64,000 nt of DNA from Mesorhizobium sp. 113-3-3 (GTDB taxonomy: Bacteria; Pseudomonadota; Alphaproteobacteria; Rhizobiales; Rhizobiaceae), in the NCBI RefSeq assembly GCF_016756495.1, contig NZ_AP023243.1, forward strand, positions 744,001-808,000. The letters are read 5' to 3'. Below the pieces are notes generated by a model. That model did not search any database. It was given only the letters and a program-made list of their open reading frames with translations, and was not told the origin of the DNA. Below, piece by piece: positions 52,443 through 63,547 of the stretch (the stretch's first letter is position 1; each line of letters opens with the position of its first letter). A program made the position numbers and the translations under genes.

Positions 52443-52463
52443 GGTCTGGCGTCGAGCAGATCC

Positions 52464-55400
52464 TTACTGCTGCTGGAGCTTCAGGATTCTGTTTGGTACC
52501 GGATCCTGCTGATCGACCTGCGGCTGACGCCGTGGCAGCACCTGCTGCAGCAGCAGTCCCGGGTTGATCTCCAGCGATGGTTGTCCTCGGATCGGGCGGC
52601 AGTTTGGATACCGTCCGATCGTGCCTTCCGGGCAGCGCCGCTTGAAGATCGGCTGGCACTGGCCATCGATCATCTGCGTGCCCGGCGCGCATTCCATCTG
52701 TGGCCTGGGCCTGCGGCATGCGCCGTCGATCACTTCGGTCCCACGCGGACAGACACACTCGCCGCGCTTGTTGTGGACCTGGCCGCGTATGTCGCACTGC
52801 TCCAGTTGCGGCTGCTTGCGCCGGCATGCGCCGTCGATCACCTCGGTCCCACGCGGGCAGACGCAATCGCCATTGGCATCGTGCACCTGGCCACGGATGG
52901 CGCACTGCTCAGGCTTCGGCCTCGCCGGACGGCAGGCCCCGTTGCGCAGCTCGGTGCCCCGCGGACAGACGCAATCGCCATCGCCATTGCGGATCTGGCC
53001 GGGGATGCGGCACTCCTGAGGCTTCGGCCGCACCGGACGGCAGGCGCCGTTGCGCACCTCGGTCCCTTGCGGGCAGACGCAATCGCCATCGCCATTGCGG
53101 ATCTGGCCGGGGATGCGGCACTCCTGAGGCTTCGGCCGCACCGGACGGCAGGCGCCGTTGCGCACCTCGGTCCCTTGCGGGCAGACACAATCGCCATTGG
53201 CATCATGGATCTGGCCGCGGATGGTGCACTGCTCGGGCCTGTCGGTCCTGACGCACTTCCCGTTCTCCAGCGCCGTGCCGCGCGGGCAGATGCAGCGCCC
53301 GTCCTCGGTGCGGATCTGGCCTTCGAGCAGCACGCAGCGCTTCGGCGGCGGCGGTGGCGTCGGCAGAATGTTGGTGCCGCCGCCAGTGCACTGGCCGTTG
53401 CGGAAGGTGGTGCCTTCCGGGCAGACGCAGCGGCCGGCATCGTTCATGACGAAGCCTGGCGAGCACTCCTTCTTCACCTCATGGGTGATGATGAAGGGGT
53501 GGCACGCATAGGCCTTGCCGCGATCGCCCTGCGCATTGGCAGCATCCTTGGGCAGCACGTCGCCGCCGCCCTGCACCCGCGAGTCGGGAGACAGGACGCC
53601 AACGCAGTTCTGGCCATTGACGTTGCCCTGCAGATTGGCGAGACGCCCGTCGTCGGGAATGACCACGGTGACGTGATGCGACTGGCTTTCGCCGGCGCCG
53701 AGCGTCAGGTTGGCGATGCAGGACAGAGGCAGGGTCGACGGTTCGGGCGAACAGCCAAAGGGCGGGTCGATCGAGGTGATCGCAACGCCGTCCAGCCGGC
53801 CGAGACCCTCCACACCGATCGCATCGCCGATGCGGACAGGGCCGGAGAAGGGGCTCGTCCCGTCATTGGTGATGGTGATGTCGAACGAGCATGGCTGGCC
53901 CAGCCGGCACTCGCGGTCGCCGGTCTTTTCGACACGGATGGTCGAAGAGCCGCCGCCCTTGGCGCAGGCCTGGCCGATCGGATAGACGACGTCGTCGCCT
54001 GGCGCCGGTCCGTAGGAGCCGCGCGCGCAGTTCTCGAACTCGCCATTGGCCGAGACCGTCACGTCGAAGTGCCGGCTGGTTCCGGGCGTCATGACGGCGC
54101 CGGGAATCTGGCACGACAGCGTGTTGGCCGGGACCGGTCCGCACGCCCATTCCGCGCCGTCGGGGGTGACGGTCTGGATCTGGACGGGCGCGCCGCCCGA
54201 CACCAGCGTGGCGGCATCGTTGACCCGCACCGGACCGGTGGGGGCTGCCGTGCCGGCGTTGGAGACGGTGATGCGGCAAGAGACAACCGCGGCACCGGCG
54301 AGCGAGCCGTTGCACACCTTGGTGATGCGCAGGCCTGGCTTGCCGCCATTGGGACGGCGGATGCGTTCCTTGGCGCAGGCCTTGTTGTTGGTGAGGTCGA
54401 CCTCACCGGGAATGGCCTTCACCGCGGCGCAGTTCTCGACCGTGTCCGACTGATAGCCTGCCGGCATGACCGCCTTGACGAAGATCGGCGTCGAGGCGCC
54501 CGCGGGCAGCGAGATGCCGGCATTGTCGCAGCGGAACTGGCCGGGGCCGTTCGGACGGCATGTCCAGGGCGGGCTCGGCCCAAAGGTCGAGGAGCTCGGC
54601 GCGCCGCCAGGATAGTTGTCGATCACCGTCAACGGCCCGTTATAGGTCGACGTGCCGTTGTTGATGATGTCGATCACGAAGTAGCAGACGCCGTCCGGCG
54701 TGCAGACCGGGATGCGCGCGCGCTTCTTCAGGATCAGGTCGACCTTCTTCTCGACCGGCGGCTGGCAGTCGCGGTCACGATCACCACGGCGGCAGATCGG
54801 GATCGAGGCGCAGCCACGGTCGTTTTGCTGGCTGCCGAACAACGGCTTGCCGCTGGCCGGATAATTGTAGGTGGCGCAGTTGCGCAGCACCTTGCCTTGC
54901 CAGCCCCCGGCCGGCTTGAAGCCGAGCTTGAGGTCGACAAAGGCCCCCGGATTGAGCGTCGTCACCGGATGGGTGCATGTCATCGGGGTGGTGCCGGGGA
55001 CGCAGACCCAGGGCGGATTGGGCCCTGAACTCAGCGTCGAGCCGGCCGGCAGCGTCACCTCGTCGAGCACGATCTTGCCGTTGTAGGGCGCGGTGCCGAC
55101 ATTGGTGACCCGGATGGTGAAGTCGCAGCCGCCGGCCATGGTGCAGCGCGCGACATCGGCGCGTTTCTCGACCTTGAGGTCCGGCTCCTTGTCCTTGGGC
55201 GGGCAGCGCTGGTCACGCGGGATGACGATGTCGATGGTCTGCGTGCAGCACAGGCCCCAGCCCTCCTTCGGGCCGGCATAGGTCTCGATGCCGGTGACGA
55301 TGAGGTGGATGACGTCGCCGGGCGATGCGCCGACGATCTTCCAGTTGAGCACGCCGCCGCCCGGAGGCACCAGCTGGGTGTCGGGGATGATGGTGATGCC

Positions 55401-56315
55401 GGGCGTGGTGGTCGACACCTGCACCCATTTGCCGCCCATCTCGGGGCCGACAGGCATGTGGTAGATGAAGGCGCCGCCGCCGGGCACGCAATCGACCGTG
55501 CCGCGTTCCACCTTGAAGCATTCCTTGCCGGGAGGTGGTGGTGGCGGGTTGCACTTGGTGACATCGATCTTGATCGAGGTCTTGACGCCGGTCTTGAAGT
55601 CGCCGTCGTCGGGCTTGCTCGGATCCTGCGACGGGAGGATGGCCCCGGTGCCGACGCCCGGCGTCGCCTTGATCACACCCTGGTTGTCGACGATCGTCGG
55701 CGCGGGAAACGCCGCGTGGTCGATCTTGGCGGTGATCCGGAAATTGATGACGCGTTCGTTCGCAGCACCGGCGCCGTCGAGATCGGCGGCGGAGAGCCGG
55801 AAATCGGAAACCGTCGCCGTGTCGTTGGGATTTGCCGAGGTGATGATCGAAGCGCCCGGCAGTGGCCCGCCGGAGGCATCCGTGCCGTCGCCGGACACAT
55901 TGACGTTGACGATGGCAAGGCCGTGCGGAAGCTGGTCCTTGAAGTCGAGCTTGAGCTTGTTCAGCCTGGCCGCGAGGCTTGGGTCGGCAAAGCCTTGCGG
56001 ATCGCCGCGCAAGCCGAAGCTCAGCGAGTAGACGACGTAGTCGCAGCCTCTCTGGGTGCCTGTCTTGGTGAAGAAAGGCACGAGCCGGTCCGGCCTCGGA
56101 TTGACGACGCGCGAATTGTCGAGGTCGAGCTTCAGTTCCGGGGTGATCGGAGCGGCGTCTTCCGCGTGGCTTGCGAGAGGGGTGAACATGGCGACCGCGA
56201 TACCGGCCGCCATCAGCCAGCGCGCGCCGCGCCTGGCGTATGACAGGGGTTTCATGATCGTCTCCATGACGGTTGAGTTGTTTTGCGCGAGCGGGGAGAG
56301 TGCGAGATTGTTCAT
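52464..56315 (-). CDS. Secreted repeat protein: CC module, DUF11-like domains, Cys-rich tandem repeats
   Basis: A 1283-residue exported protein of unknown function. Signal peptide to about residue 51 (FTPLASHAED). About 52-265 is a unique beta-rich region, 266-368 a Cys-Cys module shared with the next protein, then four DUF11-like domains starting near 379, 526, 661 and 792 (patterns like LKVEKRADVARC...CDFTIRVTNVGTAPYNG), and from 951 to about 1210 seven Cys-rich units of the form CxxxGQxxxxxGxCVCPxGTExxNGxC, four cysteines each, the middle five exactly 36 residues apart, ending in a Gln-rich tail. GAGGAGG precedes ATG 56315; an ATG at 56255 also has GGAGA. No LPXTG, anchor or enzyme motif is seen. 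Probably an extracellular, disulfide-stabilised surface protein. Confidence 0.85.
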   Translation of the reverse strand: MNNLALSPLAQNNSTVMETIMKPLSYARRGARWLMAAGIAVAMFTPLASHAEDAAPITPELKLDLDNSRVVNPRPDRLVPFFTKTGTQRGCDYVVYSLSFGLRGDPQGFADPSLAARLNKLKLDFKDQLPHGLAIVNVNVSGDGTDASGGPLPGASIITSANPNDTATVSDFRLSAADLDGAGAANERVINFRITAKIDHAAFPAPTIVDNQGVIKATPGVGTGAILPSQDPSKPDDGDFKTGVKTSIKIDVTKCNPPPPPPGKECFKVERGTVDCVPGGGAFIYHMPVGPEMGGKWVQVSTTTPGITIIPDTQLVPPGGGVLNWKIVGASPGDVIHLIVTGIETYAGPKEGWGLCCTQTIDIVIPRDQRCPPKDKEPDLKVEKRADVARCTMAGGCDFTIRVTNVGTAPYNGKIVLDEVTLPAGSTLSSGPNPPWVCVPGTTPMTCTHPVTTLNPGAFVDLKLGFKPAGGWQGKVLRNCATYNYPASGKPLFGSQQNDRGCASIPICRRGDRDRDCQPPVEKKVDLILKKRARIPVCTPDGVCYFVIDIINNGTSTYNGPLTVIDNYPGGAPSSSTFGPSPPWTCRPNGPGQFRCDNAGISLPAGASTPIFVKAVMPAGYQSDTVENCAAVKAIPGEVDLTNNKACAKERIRRPNGGKPGLRITKVCNGSLAGAAVVSCRITVSNAGTAAPTGPVRVNDAATLVSGGAPVQIQTVTPDGAEWACGPVPANTLSCQIPGAVMTPGTSRHFDVTVSANGEFENCARGSYGPAPGDDVVYPIGQACAKGGGSSTIRVEKTGDRECRLGQPCSFDITITNDGTSPFSGPVRIGDAIGVEGLGRLDGVAITSIDPPFGCSPEPSTLPLSCIANLTLGAGESQSHHVTVVIPDDGRLANLQGNVNGQNCVGVLSPDSRVQGGGDVLPKDAANAQGDRGKAYACHPFIITHEVKKECSPGFVMNDAGRCVCPEGTTFRNGQCTGGGTNILPTPPPPPKRCVLLEGQIRTEDGRCICPRGTALENGKCVRTDRPEQCTIRGQIHDANGDCVCPQGTEVRNGACRPVRPKPQECRIPGQIRNGDGDCVCPQGTEVRNGACRPVRPKPQECRIPGQIRNGDGDCVCPRGTELRNGACRPARPKPEQCAIRGQVHDANGDCVCPRGTEVIDGACRRKQPQLEQCDIRGQVHNKRGECVCPRGTEVIDGACRRPRPQMECAPGTQMIDGQCQPIFKRRCPEGTIGRYPNCRPIRGQPSLEINPGLLLQQVLPRRQPQVDQQDPVPNRILKLQQQ
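52974..53189. repeat. Near-identical 108-bp tandem duplication within the Cys-rich region
   Basis: Two consecutive 108-base units (52974-53081 and 53082-53189) are almost identical at the DNA level; for example CACTCCTGAGGCTTCGGCCG starts at 53011 and again at 53119. Flanking units are diverged in sequence but keep the same 108-base period. This indicates recent expansion of the 36-residue coding repeat. Confidence 0.8.
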
Positions 56316-56325
56316 CTTCCCCTCC

Positions 56326-58287
56326 TCAACGTTCGCAGCTGACGGCTGGGGTGCGGAGCGGCAAGGTCATCTTGCAGCAAGGGTAGTAGCCACCCTTGTC
56401 CTTGTCGGACTTCCTGTAGAAGCAAAGTCCAACATCCACTCTGTCGCCCGGATAGTGGCCGGTGATGCCGATCGTGTAAGGCGCGCCGGGCGCATGCGAC
56501 ATGGGTGAGGTCACCCCGACGCCTGGCGTCCTGGACTGGGCCTTGATCGAATCGCCGCCGAAGCCGGCATGGTCATGGAGATAGAGATCGGCCTCGAGGC
56601 CCGAAGGCGTGCAGTAATACCTGATATCCTCGACATCGAGACAGGGAGGCAGATTGCCGGGCGGTGGGAAGTCCGGCGGGTAGAAAGGTGGCAGATAGCC
56701 GCCCGGGACTTCTTCATAATAGCCGGCGCGGCCCTCGCAGGGGTGCCAGACGGCGACGTCGCCGACATGGCCTTCCACCTCGGGATCCTCGAAATAGCCG
56801 TCGAAATCGACGAACCAGGAGCCGAAGGGCGGCACGTTGGCCGGCTTGACCAGGTCCTTGGGCGTGATCTGCACGCCATGCACGGCGAGCGGCCCGCCGG
56901 CGGCGAGCTGGTCGGCAAGCGTCGGGTTGTCGCGCAATTTGTCGCCGGTGTTGACCAGCGTCTGCGTGCAGACCGAGGTGTCGAGATTGCCGTCGGCGTC
57001 ATAGCCATATTGCAAGTCGAGGCCGCCGGCCGACTGCCTGTTGCCCTGCGGGAACCCGACCGCATATTCCTGCGGCGCTTCCACCCAGACCGATTCCGTT
57101 GCCGGATCGTCTGGATTCTCTCTGAAGTAGCGGATGACCTCGCCTTTGCCGGAATCGGCGAACTGGCTGTAATCGTAGCGGTTTTCGACCGGGCCGCGCT
57201 GGGCGAGATACATGAAGCCGCTGTTGTCGAAGGCGATGTCGGTGACGGCGTAATCCTTGTCGGCCTTGACGGTCAGTTCCCAGCGCGGGTCGCCGGCAAA
57301 GCTGCCGTCACGGGCAATGCCCACCGACCAGATTTCCGACTTTTCGCCGACCGAATAATAGAGCCGGCCGCCATGATAGGAGACGGCCCAGACGCGGCGC
57401 TCATCCTGGGTGTAACCCCAGGTCTCGGGGTCTTCCGTGTCGAAGGCGGCGCCCTGTATGTCCATCACCGCGCCATCGTCGGCGACCGGAGCCAGACTGT
57501 GCGCCGGGCGCCCGGCGACGCCATGATCGAACGTGTCGATCAGCCCACCGTTGGCGTCGATGCGATGGATCAGGCCGGTGTCGAGGTCCGAGGCGAAGAA
57601 CTGGCGGTGATTGGGATCGAAGGTGAGGTTGCCGATGCCGGGACCGCTGTTGGTATCGATATCGGCGAATTTGGCGACCTGGCCGGTGATGCCGTCGATC
57701 TTCCAGATGGTGCCCGGCCCGCCACCGTTTTCGGTGCCGAACTGGCCATCCATGAAGGTGGCGCCCGCCGTGCCGCGGCGCTGCCGCTCCGGCCTGCCGT
57801 CGCTGTCGGTATCGGGCGTGACGATGCGGATGCCGTGCAGCGAGGTGGCGGCGGCGTAGAGGTTGGGAATGCCCGACGGAACGCCGTCGCGCACGCCGTC
57901 ATCATAGGTGACGCCGAAAACCTGGCCGATCTGGCCCGCCGTCACCTCGAAAGGCGGCGGCGTGAAGACGAGCTGGCCCGAAGCCGGCCCGCCGAGATGC
58001 GAAACGTCGAAAACGCGCAAGGTGGCGCGCGTGGTGTCGATGAAGGTTTCGTCGACCGGATCGACACCGGGCGGCAGCCCTTCATCGAAATTCGGGATGA
58101 CGGTGCCGGAAAATCCGGTGACCGCCATCGAACCGGGGTAGATGATCTGGGTGTCCTGCGCCCTGGCGATGCCGCCAAACCAAAGGCCGGCGGTCAGGGC
58201 AAATGCAAGAAGTCCGCCGGTTGCCTTGATCAGGCGGTGTAAACGGCTGGTGTGAGAAGACACGAACAGGCCGTGATCGCAAGACAT
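56326..58287 (-). CDS. Secreted beta-propeller-like protein with shared CC module
   Basis: A 653-residue exported protein. A long leader ends [10 protein letters not shown] (about residue 44). Residues about 50-520 contain repeated propeller-like strands, such as [47 protein letters not shown] and [16 protein letters not shown], resembling SdrD/NHL-type blades. A Pro-rich link ([13 protein letters not shown]) leads to a C-terminal module (about 549-653) that matches residues 266-368 of the downstream protein, including its CC pair. ATG 58287 has GGGGAG upstream. It lies 10 bases before the 1283-residue gene, so the two form an operon. Function unknown. Confidence 0.83.
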   Translation of the reverse strand: MSCDHGLFVSSHTSRLHRLIKATGGLLAFALTAGLWFGGIARAQDTQIIYPGSMAVTGFSGTVIPNFDEGLPPGVDPVDETFIDTTRATLRVFDVSHLGGPASGQLVFTPPPFEVTAGQIGQVFGVTYDDGVRDGVPSGIPNLYAAATSLHGIRIVTPDTDSDGRPERQRRGTAGATFMDGQFGTENGGGPGTIWKIDGITGQVAKFADIDTNSGPGIGNLTFDPNHRQFFASDLDTGLIHRIDANGGLIDTFDHGVAGRPAHSLAPVADDGAVMDIQGAAFDTEDPETWGYTQDERRVWAVSYHGGRLYYSVGEKSEIWSVGIARDGSFAGDPRWELTVKADKDYAVTDIAFDNSGFMYLAQRGPVENRYDYSQFADSGKGEVIRYFRENPDDPATESVWVEAPQEYAVGFPQGNRQSAGGLDLQYGYDADGNLDTSVCTQTLVNTGDKLRDNPTLADQLAAGGPLAVHGVQITPKDLVKPANVPPFGSWFVDFDGYFEDPEVEGHVGDVAVWHPCEGRAGYYEEVPGGYLPPFYPPDFPPPGNLPPCLDVEDIRYYCTPSGLEADLYLHDHAGFGGDSIKAQSRTPGVGVTSPMSHAPGAPYTIGITGHYPGDRVDVGLCFYRKSDKDKGGYYPCCKMTLPLRTPAVSCER

Positions 58288-58775
58288 GGAACTCCCCCCG
58301 AAGTCTACGGGAGGAACTTCCGGTTGGGCCGCGCGAACCAGGGCAAGGCGCGGCGGTCCGGCTCGTTCTTCCCTGCTCGAATTGTCTGCTTTCCTCATTG
58401 TCACGATACGCCTGCTCTTACGCAGGGTCAACGGAATCAGCGGGAAGCCCAGCGCATCGACCCCGTCCCGAAGGCGGTGGTCGCGCCGAGCTCCTGTTGT
58501 TCCCGGAGACCCAGGAGTCTCTGGGTTGCTGGTCATGGGGGCTTCCTTTCCGGGCCGCACCATGCGGCACCTGGACCTCAGTCGCGGCCGGAGGTGGAAA
58601 GGTTCACGGAAGCCTTGCGCAGAATGCTTGCGCCCGATGCCGCCTGTTCTTATATACGCGCCAAGCCGTGCGGCGCCGGAACTCCGGTTGCCGGACGGGA
58701 TTTCTTGTGAACAGGGGCTTTCGTCGGAACGCCTTCACGGGTCCTGAAAGCCTGCTTAGCGGAGAGACTAGAAAA
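58288..58775. other. 488-bp region between the propeller gene and dnaK
   Basis: This divergent region holds the upstream sequences of the propeller gene and the dnaK promoter. The propeller frame stays open through most of it without a credible start, which I treat as untranslated. The only clear signal is the heat-shock promoter at 58627-58658; no CIRCE element is seen. Confidence 0.6.
58627..58658 (+). promoter_or_regulatory. Sigma-32 (RpoH) promoter of dnaK
   Basis: CTTG at 58627 and CTTATATACG at 58649 are separated by 18 bases, an exact match to the alphaproteobacterial heat-shock consensus CTTG-N17/18-CYTATNTNNG. Transcription would start near 58665, about 110 bases before dnaK. Confidence 0.75.
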
Positions 58776-60692
<1,917 letters not shown>

Positions 60693-60720
60693 TTCGCCTG
60701 ACGGCAAGATAAAGCGAAAA

Positions 60721-60745
60721 GCCCGGCGTAAAGCCGGGCTTTTTT
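60721..60745 (+). terminator. Rho-independent terminator after dnaK
   Basis: GCCCGGC and GCCGGGC form a 7-bp stem with a GTAAA loop, followed by six T and preceded by AAAA. It is 28 bases after the dnaK stop, so dnaJ is probably reached by readthrough or by its own promoter in the next 170 bases. Confidence 0.9.
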
Positions 60746-60915
60746 GCAACCATCTTTGAAAAAGTGCGCGGCCTCACCAAAAAAATGACAGAAAAACCCG
60801 GACAGGCGCTTACCAGCACTGGCATCCGGGCGGCACCGATCCTAAATCGAGGCGACGTGCCGGCAAACGACGCAACAATGCATCAAGACGTTGGGCATCC
60901 GGACAGCGGGAAAAA

Positions 60916-62046
60916 ATGAAAGCTGATTTCTACGAAACGCTGGGCGTGCAAAAGGGCGCCGACGAGAAGGAGCTCAAGAGCGCTTTCCGCAAGCTCGCCA
61001 TGCAGTTCCATCCCGACCGCAATCCCGGCGATCACTCCTGCGAGCACAAGTTCAAGGAAATCAACGAAGCCTATGAGACGCTAAAGGATCCGCAGAAGCG
61101 CGCGGCCTATGACCGTTTCGGCCACGCCGCCTTCGAACAGGGCGGCATGAATGGCGGGGCGCAAGGCTTTGGCGCCGGCGGCTTCGCCGACATCTTCGAG
61201 GATATTTTCGGCGACATGATGGGCGGGCGCCAGCGCCGCTCGTCTGGCGGCCGCGAACGCGGCGCCGACCTGCGCTACAACATGGAAATCTCGCTGGAAG
61301 AGGCGTTTGCCGGAAAGACCGCGCAGATCCGCGTGCCGGCCTCGATCTCCTGCACGGAATGCTCTGGCAGCGGCGCCAAGCCCGGCACCCAGCCGGTGAC
61401 CTGCTCGATGTGCCATGGCCATGGCAAGGTGCGCGCCACGCAAGGCTTCTTCTCGATCGAGCGCACCTGCCCGCAATGCCAGGGCCGCGGCCAGACGATC
61501 AAGGATCCGTGCCCGAAATGCGCCGGGCAGGGCCGCGTCACCGAGGAGCGTTCGCTGTCGGTCAACATTCCGGCCGGCATCGAGGACGGCACCCGCATCC
61601 GCCTTGCCAATGAGGGCGAGGCCGGCCTGCGCGGCGGGCCTTCGGGCGACCTCTATATTTTCCTGGCGGTGAAGCCGCATGAATTCTTCCAGCGCGATGG
61701 CGCCGACCTCTATTGCAAGGTGCCGATCTCGATGACGACGGCGGCCCTCGGCGGCTCCTTCGAGGTGACGACGCTGGACGGCACCCAGACCAAGGTGAAG
61801 GTGCCCGAAGGCACGCAGAACGGTCGCCAGTTCCGCCTCAAGGGCAAGGGCATGCCGGTGCTGCGCCAGCCCAATGTCGGCGACCTCTACATCCAGACCG
61901 CTGTCGAGACGCCGCAGAACCTGACGCGCCGCCAGCGCGAGCTGCTGGAGGAGTTCGAACAGCTCTCCTCGCAGGACAATTCGCCCCAATCGAGCGGCTT
62001 TTTCGCCCGCATGAAGGATTTCTTCGAGTCCTTCGGCGAACGCTGA
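60916..62046 (+). CDS. dnaJ: Co-chaperone DnaJ (Hsp40)
   Basis: A complete 376-residue type I DnaJ. The J domain has the HPD loop at about residues 33-35 ([11 protein letters not shown]), then a Gly/Phe-rich stretch ([19 protein letters not shown]), and four zinc motifs [24 protein letters not shown] and CPKCAGQG, followed by the C-terminal substrate-binding domain ending in [10 protein letters not shown]. It stimulates DnaK ATP hydrolysis and delivers substrates. It is separated from dnaK by 223 bases with a terminator. Confidence 0.97.
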   Translation: MKADFYETLGVQKGADEKELKSAFRKLAMQFHPDRNPGDHSCEHKFKEINEAYETLKDPQKRAAYDRFGHAAFEQGGMNGGAQGFGAGGFADIFEDIFGDMMGGRQRRSSGGRERGADLRYNMEISLEEAFAGKTAQIRVPASISCTECSGSGAKPGTQPVTCSMCHGHGKVRATQGFFSIERTCPQCQGRGQTIKDPCPKCAGQGRVTEERSLSVNIPAGIEDGTRIRLANEGEAGLRGGPSGDLYIFLAVKPHEFFQRDGADLYCKVPISMTTAALGGSFEVTTLDGTQTKVKVPEGTQNGRQFRLKGKGMPVLRQPNVGDLYIQTAVETPQNLTRRQRELLEEFEQLSSQDNSPQSSGFFARMKDFFESFGER

Positions 62047-62195
62047 TAGACGAGAACGGCGCGGGGTCAGGTGAAACGCACCATGTCTTGAGACGCGACG
62101 AAATCTATCTTATCCACGACATGCGTCTCGCAACGCCTTGCCTTGCGTCAACCAGGTGTTAAGTAGCTTTGCGGGGAGCCTTGAGGAGAGCTTGC

Positions 62196-62798
62196 ATGAC
62201 ACGTGGTCACGGACTGCGGAAGGCGCTTGCCGAGAAGTTCGACGACGAACTCAAATTCTTCAAGGGCTGGATCGACAAGCCGAAGACGGTCGGTTCGATC
62301 GTTCCGACCAGCTCAATCACCGCGCGCAAGATGGCCTCGATCGTCAATCCCAGGTCCGGCCTGCCGGTGCTTGAGGTAGGTCCAGGCACCGGTGTCATCA
62401 CCCGCGCCATCCTCGCCCAGGGCGTACGGCCCGAAAACCTCTATGCCGTCGAATACAACACGGATTTCGTGCGCCATCTGCGCCAGCTCTATCCCGGCGT
62501 CAACGTCATCGAGGGTGACGCCTTCAACCTCAACGCCACGCTTGGCGAGAGAAGCGGGATGATCTTCGATTCCGTCGTGTCCGGCGTGCCGCTGCTCAAT
62601 TTCCCGGTCGCCCAGCGCATCGCCTACATAGAGAGCCTGCTCGACCGCATCCCGGCGGGCCGCCCGATCGTGCAGCTGACCTATGGCCCGATGTCGCCGA
62701 TCCCGGCCGGCCGCGGCGACTATACGGTCAAGCATTTCGATTTCATCTTCCGCAACATCCCGCCGACGCAGCTGTGGATCTACCGGCGTGAAACATAG
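62196..62798 (+). CDS. pmtA: Phosphatidylethanolamine N-methyltransferase, PmtA type
   Basis: A 200-residue SAM-dependent methyltransferase of the rhizobial PmtA family, which methylates phosphatidylethanolamine toward phosphatidylcholine at the membrane. FKGWIDKPKTVGSIVPTSS is the characteristic N-terminal amphipathic segment, LEVGPGTGVITRAIL the SAM motif I, NVIEGDAFNL motif II and DSVVSGVPLLNFP motif III. GAGGAGAG lies 5 bases before the ATG. The dnaJ-pmtA order is known from other Rhizobiales. A second hypothesis, rRNA adenine dimethyltransferase-like, is less likely given its length. Confidence 0.9.
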   Translation: MTRGHGLRKALAEKFDDELKFFKGWIDKPKTVGSIVPTSSITARKMASIVNPRSGLPVLEVGPGTGVITRAILAQGVRPENLYAVEYNTDFVRHLRQLYPGVNVIEGDAFNLNATLGERSGMIFDSVVSGVPLLNFPVAQRIAYIESLLDRIPAGRPIVQLTYGPMSPIPAGRGDYTVKHFDFIFRNIPPTQLWIYRRET

Positions 62799-62894
62799 GG
62801 GAATAGGGGAGTAAGGCAGTATGGGAGTAGGGAAGCCGTCGGAAACCGAACCGTTCATGCCCTACTGCCGTACTCCCTTACTCCCCTACTCCCT
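62798..62894. repeat. Long inverted repeat built of GGGAGTA-like heptads
   Basis: Two arms of about 35 bases (62798-62832 and 62860-62894) are inverted copies with about four mismatches, joined by a 27-base loop. Each arm is itself iterated: GGGGAATA, GGGGAGTA, GGCAGTA, GGGAGTA. The element begins at the pmtA stop and ends 16 bases before the next gene; as RNA it would form a stable hairpin and may act as a terminator without a U-tract. Confidence 0.7.
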
Positions 62895-62909
62895 TACCTT
62901 TCGTGGCCA

Positions 62910-63506
62910 ATGGCAGTGATCCCGAAAATCCTCGTCTTCGCCGGCTCGGTGCGCAGCGGCGCCTATAGCGGCAGGACCGCCGATGTGGCGCAGAAGGAAC
63001 TTGCGGTGCAAGGCGCCGAGGTGACCCGCATTTCGCTCGCCGATTATGCCTTGCCGATCCTCGACGAGGACCTGGAGAAGGAAAAAGGTGTCCCCGAAAA
63101 CGCCGTCAAACTCGGCCGTCTGATCATTGCCCATGACGGGCTGCTGATCGCCACGCCCGAATATAACGGCTCGATCCCGCCGCTGCTCAAGAACACGATC
63201 GACTGGGTGAGCCGGGTGCGCCGGGATGGCGGCCGATCGGTCAGGCCGCTCGCCGGCAAGGTTGCCGGGCTCTGCTCGTCCTCCAACGGCCATTTTGCCG
63301 GCATACGCTGCATAAATCATCTGCGCGCCGTGCTGGTGCGCTGCCAGATGGAGGTGGTGACGCCGGAATGCTCGGTCCCGGACGGCGGCGACGCCTTCGA
63401 CGAAGGCGGCAATTTCCGTGACGAAAGACTGTACAAATCGATGGAGCATTTATGCCGCACGCTGATCGAAACCTCGCGCATGCTGTCGACCCGGATCGAG
63501 GCGTGA
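62910..63506 (+). CDS. NADPH-dependent FMN reductase
   Basis: A 198-residue flavodoxin-fold reductase. [22 protein letters not shown] is the FMN phosphate loop, [22 protein letters not shown] is the family signature that contacts FMN, and [12 protein letters not shown] follows. Members reduce FMN, quinones, azo dyes or chromate in the cytoplasm. The stop overlaps a possible GTG start of pyrF. No specific substrate can be deduced. Confidence 0.9.
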   Translation: MAVIPKILVFAGSVRSGAYSGRTADVAQKELAVQGAEVTRISLADYALPILDEDLEKEKGVPENAVKLGRLIIAHDGLLIATPEYNGSIPPLLKNTIDWVSRVRRDGGRSVRPLAGKVAGLCSSSNGHFAGIRCINHLRAVLVRCQMEVVTPECSVPDGGDAFDEGGNFRDERLYKSMEHLCRTLIETSRMLSTRIEA

Positions 63507-63547
63507 TCGCCGCAACCATGCAGACCCAATCCATGCAGGCCAAATCC

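Noticed and set aside
52329..55028. An 899-codon plus-strand frame opposite the Cys-rich protein, with apparent tandem repeats
   Set aside because: The repeats are the antisense image of the 108-bp coding repeat; there is no signal peptide, domain or ribosome binding site.
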